From positions 456,639 to 520,638 of the forward strand of contig CAWHZU010000031.1 of the NCBI GenBank assembly GCA_963833885.1: 64,000 bases of DNA, written 5' to 3'. This document shows, piece after piece, positions 58,968 through 64,000 of the stretch. Position 1 is the stretch's first letter. The number at the start of each line of letters is the position of its first letter. The notes under the pieces were generated by a model. That model made no database searches and was not told where the DNA came from. It saw only the letters and a list, made by a program, of their open reading frames with translations. The translations under genes and the position numbers were made by a program. The DNA is from JASHPR01 sp963833885 (lineage in GTDB: Bacteria; Actinomycetota; Actinomycetes; Streptosporangiales; Streptosporangiaceae).

Positions 58968-60491
58968 TCATTCCCAGACGGGGGGACGGTGCCGTTCCTC
59001 CTCGGCCGTCTCAGGGCGCTCCTCGATGATCGCGCTTGCCTTCGACAGCCAGCCCTCGTTGCCGCGCCACTTCAGCACGGCCAGTATGCCGATGCCGATG
59101 ATCACCCATACGGCGACGATGACCGGCGACCAGTTATAGGGGTGGGCCGGGAACGGGCTGAACGATTTATAGAGCGAGTAGATGAGCACGATGCTGGTGC
59201 CCACCGGGAAAATGAAATGCAGCAGCCAGTTGAAGTGCGCCCGCTGCTCACGCCAGTAGTAGACGACGACGCCCACGTTGGCGGCGATGTAGATGAAGAT
59301 CACCGCGATGACCAGGACGAAGCCGAGCACCAGGATGAACATCTCCTGCGGGCCCAGCCACCAGGCGCCCAGCACCAGCAGCACCGATATCACCAGCTGC
59401 GTCGTGACGGCGAGCGTCGGCGTCTTCCTAACCGGATCGACCCGGCCGAACGCTGACGGCAGCACGCCGCTGCGCCCCATGCCGTACCACATCCGGGTGG
59501 CCACGTTCTGGCAGGCGATGCTGGCGCCGAACACAGAGGTGAACATCGCGAGCAGCGCCAGCCACCACACGCTGCCCCAGACCCGGTGCGCGATGACCAG
59601 CGCCGGCAGTTCGGGCGATGTGATCAGCTTGCCGAGGTTGGTGTCGCCCCAGCCGATCACCTGGCCCCAGATCACGATCACGAGCATCACGCCGATGATG
59701 GCGATCGACGCCATCGTGGCCCGCGGCACGTTGCGCCGCGGGTTCTCGGTCTCCTCGGCCAGCGGGACCGCGGCCTCCCAGCCGGTCAGGCCCTGCACGG
59801 TGAACACGACGGCCAGCGCGAACCCGCTCGAGGTAGCGATCGATCCCGGGTTGAAGCCGTAGCTGAACGCCTGGAACGTGAAGCCTCCCGGTCCCGGGTC
59901 GGCGAGCCCCCACAGGCCCAGGAACAGGACGATCAGGAACTCCATCGCGCCGACGATCACGATCGTACGGACCGAGAGAGCGATGCCGAGGTACCCGACC
60001 AGCGCTATCAGCGGGAGGCCGATGATCGGCAGGTACCACCAGTGGAACCAGGTCACGTGGTAGTAGGTCTGAAACTCGCCCTGGAAGATAAGGCCGAGGT
60101 ACGCAAGCGCCGGGCCGGCCACGATCGGCGAGTAGAGCGCGTAGAGCCAGCCGGTCAGGAAGCCGAGCCGGGGGCCGAGCGTGCGGCTCACGTACGTGTA
60201 GTAGCCGCCGGCCGACGGGAACCTCTTGGCGAGCTGCACCAGGCACATGCCGAGGGCCAGCACGATCACGAACCCGATCAGGTAGGCGAGCGGGGCGTGC
60301 GCGCCCGAGAAGCCGACGATGGTCTGGGTGAAGAAGAACGCCGCGATCGCGGGGGCGATGTGCGTGACGTTCTGCATGATCGCCCCGGGCAGCCGGACGG
60401 CACCGGATTTGAGATCGGTCTCGGCGACCCAGACCTTGCCTTCTGTTTCGACGAAGTTGTCGAGACCCTGCTGCTCATCTGGATTCGACAT
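58968..60491 (-). CDS. APC-family amino acid permease
   Basis: 507 residues with about 12 helices. APAIAAFFFTQTIVGFSGAHAPLAYL, then LVQLAKRFPSAGGYYTYVSRTLGPRLGFLTGW, the consensus APC motif, and VPLAEETENPRRNVPRATMAS mark the family. It should import an amino acid or amine. First gene of a four-gene operon ending in a D-amino-acid-type PLP enzyme, and divergent from an FGGY kinase 224 bp away. Confidence 0.93.
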   Translation of the reverse strand: MSNPDEQQGLDNFVETEGKVWVAETDLKSGAVRLPGAIMQNVTHIAPAIAAFFFTQTIVGFSGAHAPLAYLIGFVIVLALGMCLVQLAKRFPSAGGYYTYVSRTLGPRLGFLTGWLYALYSPIVAGPALAYLGLIFQGEFQTYYHVTWFHWWYLPIIGLPLIALVGYLGIALSVRTIVIVGAMEFLIVLFLGLWGLADPGPGGFTFQAFSYGFNPGSIATSSGFALAVVFTVQGLTGWEAAVPLAEETENPRRNVPRATMASIAIIGVMLVIVIWGQVIGWGDTNLGKLITSPELPALVIAHRVWGSVWWLALLAMFTSVFGASIACQNVATRMWYGMGRSGVLPSAFGRVDPVRKTPTLAVTTQLVISVLLVLGAWWLGPQEMFILVLGFVLVIAVIFIYIAANVGVVVYYWREQRAHFNWLLHFIFPVGTSIVLIYSLYKSFSPFPAHPYNWSPVIVAVWVIIGIGILAVLKWRGNEGWLSKASAIIEERPETAEEERHRPPVWE

Positions 60492-60715
60492 CTGGTCTCC
60501 CTCCGCGGGCGCGGCTCAAAACTGTATTCAGATCATTCGCCAGTCAGCGTCGACCTGACGGCTGTGATGGGCGGAGTGTCGCCGAATACGGGCACAAAGT
60601 GCCTCCTAGAACGGCCACTGACGATCGATCCAGCGCATCGCTGCGCGGAAGGTTAGCGCTGACTGTATGCAGATTTGTCTAGCCAGGTCAATACCCGCGC
60701 CTTAGACTCGCCCTT
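60492..60715. promoter_or_regulatory. Divergent control region with motif GGTCAATACC (copy 3)
   Basis: 224 bp between the APC operon and the FGGY kinase. GGTCAATACC at 60686-60695 shares nine bases (GTCAATACC) with the motifs at 49092 and 53870. A -10-like TAGACT at 60703-60708 lies eight bases before the kinase GTG, so the kinase mRNA is probably leaderless. No good -35 is seen. Confidence 0.45.
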
Positions 60716-62212
60716 GTGAGCGTGCTGGGGCTCGACGTCGGATCCACCGCGGTCAAGGCGGCGGCTTACGACGAGGCGGGCCGCGAGCTGGCCCGGGCGC
60801 AGGAGACGGTGCCGCCGCAGCGTGCCCAGCCGGGCCACTGGCAGGTGGACGGCGACGAGGTATGGCGCGCGGCCGTCCGGGTCATCCGGCAGGTCACCTC
60901 CGCCTCCCCCACCCGCCGCGATCCGCCGCGGGCACTGGCCGTCTCGGCGTCGGGCCGGGAATCGTTCCCGGCCCGGGCGGACGGGTCGGCGACCGGGCCG
61001 TGCCTGCGGACCGCGGATGCGCGCAGCCCCCGGGTCCCGGCGACCGAACTGCTGCCGTGGCCGCCCGAGCAGTGGCTCCGCGCCTGCGGCCACGTCCCCG
61101 ATCACATGGACCCCGCGAGCCGCCTGCTGTGGTGGCGGGAAACCGCGCCGGACACGCTGGCCGGGGCGCGCTGGTTTCTCGGCTGGCACGAGCTGGCGTC
61201 GCTCAAGCTGATCGGGCGGCCGGTCATCGACCCGGCGCTCGCCGCCGGGTTCTTCCTGTTCGATCTCGAGTCCCGGTGCTGGTCTGGCGAACGGCTGGAT
61301 GCGCTCGGCCTGGACCCGCGGCTGCTCCCGGAGATCGTGCCCTGGGGCGTGGCCATCGAGAACGTGCACGCCGAGCCCGCCGCCGAACTCGGCCTGCCCG
61401 CTGACTGCGCGTTCGTGGTGGGGAGCTGGGACGCCTGCTGCGCGGCCGTGGGCAGCGGCGCGGTGGACGCCGGGGTCGCGCTGCTGTCCTCCGGGACGTG
61501 GGAATCCGTCGTCGTCCCCGCCGACCGCCCGGCGCTGGACGGGGCTGCCGCCGCGGGCCTCGCGGTGACGCCGCACCCGAGCACGCCGGGAATCGGCGTC
61601 TGGTCGAAGAGCCCGAACGGGACGAGCGCCCTGGACTGGGCGCTGGGTTTCGTCGGCATGCCGCTGGAAGACCTGGAGGCCAGGCTGCACGAGGCGGGCA
61701 CCCAGCCGGCCGACGTGCTGGTCGTGCCGCACCTGTCGGGCGCTGGCCCGCCGTGGCCGGCGCCGGAGGCGCGCCGCGGCGCGGTGCTCGGGCTGACGCT
61801 GGCCACCACGCCGCTCGACCTGGTGCGGGCCACGATGGAGGGCGTCACCTGCGACCTGCGGCTGGCCATCGCCGCGATGCGGGACGCGGCCACGCCGGTC
61901 CATCTGTGCCGCGCGGCCGGCGGCGGATCGAAGTCCGGCTGGTGGATGCAGCTCAAAGCCGACCTGCTCGGGGTTCCGGTCGAGGTGCCAGAGCACTCCG
62001 AACCGGGAACGCTCGGCGCTGCCCTGCTGGCCGGCGTCGGGATCGGGACCTACAAGTCCCTGGCCGAGGCCGCGCAGCGGGTGGCCATCGCGCGGCGCCA
62101 CGAGCCCGACGGCGCGCGTGCCGCCGCGTTCACCGACCGCTTCGAGGCCTACCGCGCGGCGGTGGCCTCGATGCCGCACCTGCCCGCCGCAGGGCGGCAG
62201 CCAGCACGATGA
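60716..62212 (+). CDS. FGGY-family carbohydrate kinase
   Basis: 498 residues. The N-domain phosphate loop is VLGLDVGSTAVKAAAYDEAG and GHWQVDGDEVWRAAVR follows; VGSWDACCAAVGSGAVDAGV contains the catalytic Asp (family GxxDxxxxxxG), and the C-domain adenosine motif is HLCRAAGGGSKSGWWMQLKADLLG. It phosphorylates a sugar or polyol in the cytoplasm; closest in style to xylulose/L-fuculose-type kinases but the substrate is not readable. Probably leaderless. Twelve bases upstream of the TPP enzyme gene, so one operon. Confidence 0.92.
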   Translation: MSVLGLDVGSTAVKAAAYDEAGRELARAQETVPPQRAQPGHWQVDGDEVWRAAVRVIRQVTSASPTRRDPPRALAVSASGRESFPARADGSATGPCLRTADARSPRVPATELLPWPPEQWLRACGHVPDHMDPASRLLWWRETAPDTLAGARWFLGWHELASLKLIGRPVIDPALAAGFFLFDLESRCWSGERLDALGLDPRLLPEIVPWGVAIENVHAEPAAELGLPADCAFVVGSWDACCAAVGSGAVDAGVALLSSGTWESVVVPADRPALDGAAAAGLAVTPHPSTPGIGVWSKSPNGTSALDWALGFVGMPLEDLEARLHEAGTQPADVLVVPHLSGAGPPWPAPEARRGAVLGLTLATTPLDLVRATMEGVTCDLRLAIAAMRDAATPVHLCRAAGGGSKSGWWMQLKADLLGVPVEVPEHSEPGTLGAALLAGVGIGTYKSLAEAAQRVAIARRHEPDGARAAAFTDRFEAYRAAVASMPHLPAAGRQPAR

Positions 62213-62224
62213 CGGAGGATCGCG

Positions 62225-64000
62225 ATGCCGCACGTTGGTGACCTGCTCGTGGAGCTGCTCGCTCGCTACGGTGTCACGGACATCTTCGGCCAGCCGGGCG
62301 GGCAGACCGCGGCCCTCTACGACGGCGTCGCCCGGCGTTCCGGCCGGGTCAGTCACACCCTGGTCCGCGACGAGCGCTCGGCCGCCTACGCCGCCGATGC
62401 CTTTGCCCGGCTCACCCGCCGGCCCGGCGTCTGTGACGTCACGGTCGGCCCCGGCACCACGAAGCTCACCGACGGCCTGGTCGAGAGCCTCAACGCGTCG
62501 GTGCCGGTGATAGCGCTGGTCGGCGAGCTGCCCAGGGACTGGGCGCCGTACCGGGAGAAGGGTGTGGCGTCGCAGGGATTCGGGCAGGTCGCGCTGCTGT
62601 CGTCGATCACGAAGTCGACCCTGGAGGTCCCCAGTCCCGCGGCCCTGCCGCAGCTGGTCCGGGCGGCGTTCCGGATCGCGACCAGCGGCCGCCCGGGCCC
62701 GGTCGCCCTGGTGATCCCGCACGACGTGCTGGATGCGGAGTGGGAGCCGCGCGACGCCGAACTGCAGGTCGACGACCGCTACCGCCGCTCCCCCGCCTAC
62801 CGCCCGGTGCCCGAGCCCGGCAGCCTGGCCGACGCTGCCGCGCTGCTGCGTTCGGCCCGGCGGCCGGTCATCGTGGCGGGCGGAGGCGTGCACGCGTCGG
62901 GAGCCGCCGAGCAGCTCACCCGGCTTGCCGAGATCACCGGCGCGGTGGTGGTGACCAGCTTTTCCGGCAAGGGCGCGGTCGCGGAGACGGAGCCCTACGC
63001 CGCGGGCGTGCTCAACCCGCTGGGCAGCCTGGCAAGCCTGGAGCTCGCCCGGCGAGCGGACCTGTCGCTGTGGTGCGGGTGCAAGCTTGGCCAGAACACG
63101 AGCCACAACTGGACCCTGCCAACACCCGGCCAGGCCACGATCCACATCGATGCCGACCCGGCCGAGCTCGGGCGCACGTTCCGGCCGACCGTCGCGCTGC
63201 AGGGCGATGCCGGAGCGGCGCTCTCCGCTCTGGCCGAGATCCTGGAACGCGACGCCGCCACGCCGTCGGGCGACTGGGCGGCCGAGGCAGCGCGGGTGAT
63301 CGAGCAGGCGCGGCTGGATCGCGCGGCCGAAGAGGCGTCGGACGCGGTCCCGGTCCGGCCGCAGCGTGTCATGCGCGAACTCGCCGCCCGGCTCCGCCCG
63401 GGTGACGTGGTCATCGGCGACGCGAGCTTCTCCGCGGGCTGGGTGGCTGCGCACATCCCCGCCCTGCGGCCCGGCCGGGACTTCCTGTTCGCGCGCGGCC
63501 AGGGCGGCCTCGGCTACTCCGTTCCGGCCTCGATCGGCGCCGCCGCGGCGCGGCCCGATGACCGGGTCGTCACGGTCAGCGGCGACGGCGCGTTCTCCTA
63601 CGCGATCGGCGAACTGGCGACGCACGCGCAGCTCGGCACGAACTCGGTGCACGTCGTGCTCAACAATGGCACGCTCGGCTGGCTGTCCATGTGGGAGCAG
63701 TTCTTCTTCGACGGCCTGCACCAGTCGGTCGACCTGGAAAGCAGCCGGGCCCGGCCGAGCTTCGCCGCCGCGGCCCGGGCGCTGGGATGCGAGGGCATCT
63801 CGGTCGAGGACCCGGCAGAACTCGGCGGCGCGTTCGACGCGGCCTTCGCCGCCGACGGACCGGCCGTGGTGGAGGTCCGGGTGGACCCGGCCAGCACGCC
63901 GATCCACAGCTACCGCCGCCGGATGGCCGAAGGCGGCAGCCACCCCCGCCCTGGCAGCGCCTACGAACTCCGCCCGTGGCTCGTCAGCCCGGAAAAGCTA
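62225..64000 (+). CDS. TPP-dependent acetolactate synthase-like enzyme, cut by right edge
   Basis: 592 codons, still open at the edge. The PYR domain starts LLARYGVTDIFGQPGGQTAALYDGVAR with the catalytic Glu in HTLVRDERSAAYAADAFARL; the middle domain has RPVIVAGGGVHASGAAEQL; the TPP-binding GDGAFSYAIGELATHAQLGTN and NNGTLGWL complete the fold. Family members are usually 550-600 residues, so only a short end is missing. GGAGG precedes ATG 62225. With the kinase it may form part of a carbohydrate or 2-keto acid pathway. It is distinct from the TPP enzyme at 3302. Confidence 0.93.
   Translation, partial: MPHVGDLLVELLARYGVTDIFGQPGGQTAALYDGVARRSGRVSHTLVRDERSAAYAADAFARLTRRPGVCDVTVGPGTTKLTDGLVESLNASVPVIALVGELPRDWAPYREKGVASQGFGQVALLSSITKSTLEVPSPAALPQLVRAAFRIATSGRPGPVALVIPHDVLDAEWEPRDAELQVDDRYRRSPAYRPVPEPGSLADAAALLRSARRPVIVAGGGVHASGAAEQLTRLAEITGAVVVTSFSGKGAVAETEPYAAGVLNPLGSLASLELARRADLSLWCGCKLGQNTSHNWTLPTPGQATIHIDADPAELGRTFRPTVALQGDAGAALSALAEILERDAATPSGDWAAEAARVIEQARLDRAAEEASDAVPVRPQRVMRELAARLRPGDVVIGDASFSAGWVAAHIPALRPGRDFLFARGQGGLGYSVPASIGAAAARPDDRVVTVSGDGAFSYAIGELATHAQLGTNSVHVVLNNGTLGWLSMWEQFFFDGLHQSVDLESSRARPSFAAAARALGCEGISVEDPAELGGAFDAAFAADGPAVVEVRVDPASTPIHSYRRRMAEGGSHPRPGSAYELRPWLVSPEKL

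Noticed and set aside
60653..63943. Very long open frame (about 1100 codons) on the minus strand across the kinase and TPP genes
   Set aside because: The plus-strand genes have clear domains and ribosome sites; the antisense frame is Arg/Gly/His-rich with no domain and arises from G/C bias at third positions.
1..64000. Mobile element, prophage or antiviral defence island
   Set aside because: No transposase, integrase, terminal inverted repeats, tRNA attachment site or known defence genes were seen; the AbiEi-like and PIN pieces are relics and the AbiEii-like protein is in a transport operon.

Overview
The window is 64 kb of very GC-rich DNA with strong G/C bias at third codon positions, GTG starts and many 4-nt stop/start overlaps. 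A WhiB-family iron-sulfur protein, a PimC-like GT4 glycosyltransferase, a DUF6918 protein and many MarR, GntR, PadR and LacI regulators point to a filamentous actinobacterium. A secreted sedolisin (S53) protease, a GH18 chitinase with a chitin-binding domain and a spherulin-4-like secreted protein suggest a saprophyte, perhaps from acidic soil (Streptosporangiales or Catenulisporales type); this placement is an inference. I saw no rRNA, tRNA, CRISPR array, insertion sequence or phage module.

Layout. 1-3.3 kb: edge-truncated hemolysin III, a decayed AbiEi/DUF559-type gene, and a chitinase under a 27-bp palindrome. 3.3-6.3 kb: a two-gene minus-strand operon of a GlcD-like flavoprotein and a TPP enzyme. 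6.4-11.2 kb: GT4 glycosyltransferase, SGNH hydrolase, TMEM175-like channel, enoyl-CoA hydratase family protein, WhiB protein and a 23-residue membrane peptide ending at a strong terminator. 11.2-18.9 kb: decayed winged-helix gene, MarR/MFS efflux pair, phosphotransferase/acyl-CoA ligase pair, and a hemerythrin-reductase operon divergent from a second MarR gene. 19-27 kb: CHRD protein, lipoprotein, an operon of a gutted polysaccharide deacetylase, C45 peptidase and tartrate dehydrogenase-like enzyme, a PIN-toxin remnant, and the large repeat-bearing spherulin-4-like gene. 27-34 kb: nitronate monooxygenase, PadR-ABC-FtsX operon, GNAT acetyltransferase with an attenuator-like leader, and a small P-loop kinase.

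33.5-37.7 kb is a compact divergon for D-amino acids or D-peptides: an M55 D-aminopeptidase and XRE-cupin regulator on one side, an APC permease and a DadA-like dehydrogenase on the other. 40-49 kb is one LacI-led operon encoding a complete oligopeptide-type ABC importer, with the two ATPases fused, ending in a dimethylformamidase-like enzyme. 49.5-53.7 kb has a GntR/UTRA regulator facing an APC permease-metallophosphoesterase-nucleotidyltransferase operon. 56-64 kb has a minus-strand operon (APC permease, LamG-like protein, GntR/FCD, DSD1-type PLP enzyme) divergent from an FGGY kinase and a second TPP enzyme that runs off the right edge.

Themes. (1) Several small-molecule uptake and oxidation units, some aimed at D-amino acids. 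(2) A conserved GTCAATACC motif upstream of three transporter or kinase units. (3) Many genes are interrupted by single-base shifts while the rest of the frame is intact, often in GC-rich runs. Some loci (1 kb, 11.5 kb, 23.5 kb) are true wrecks with several lesions or deletions; the single-shift cases could equally be draft-sequence errors.
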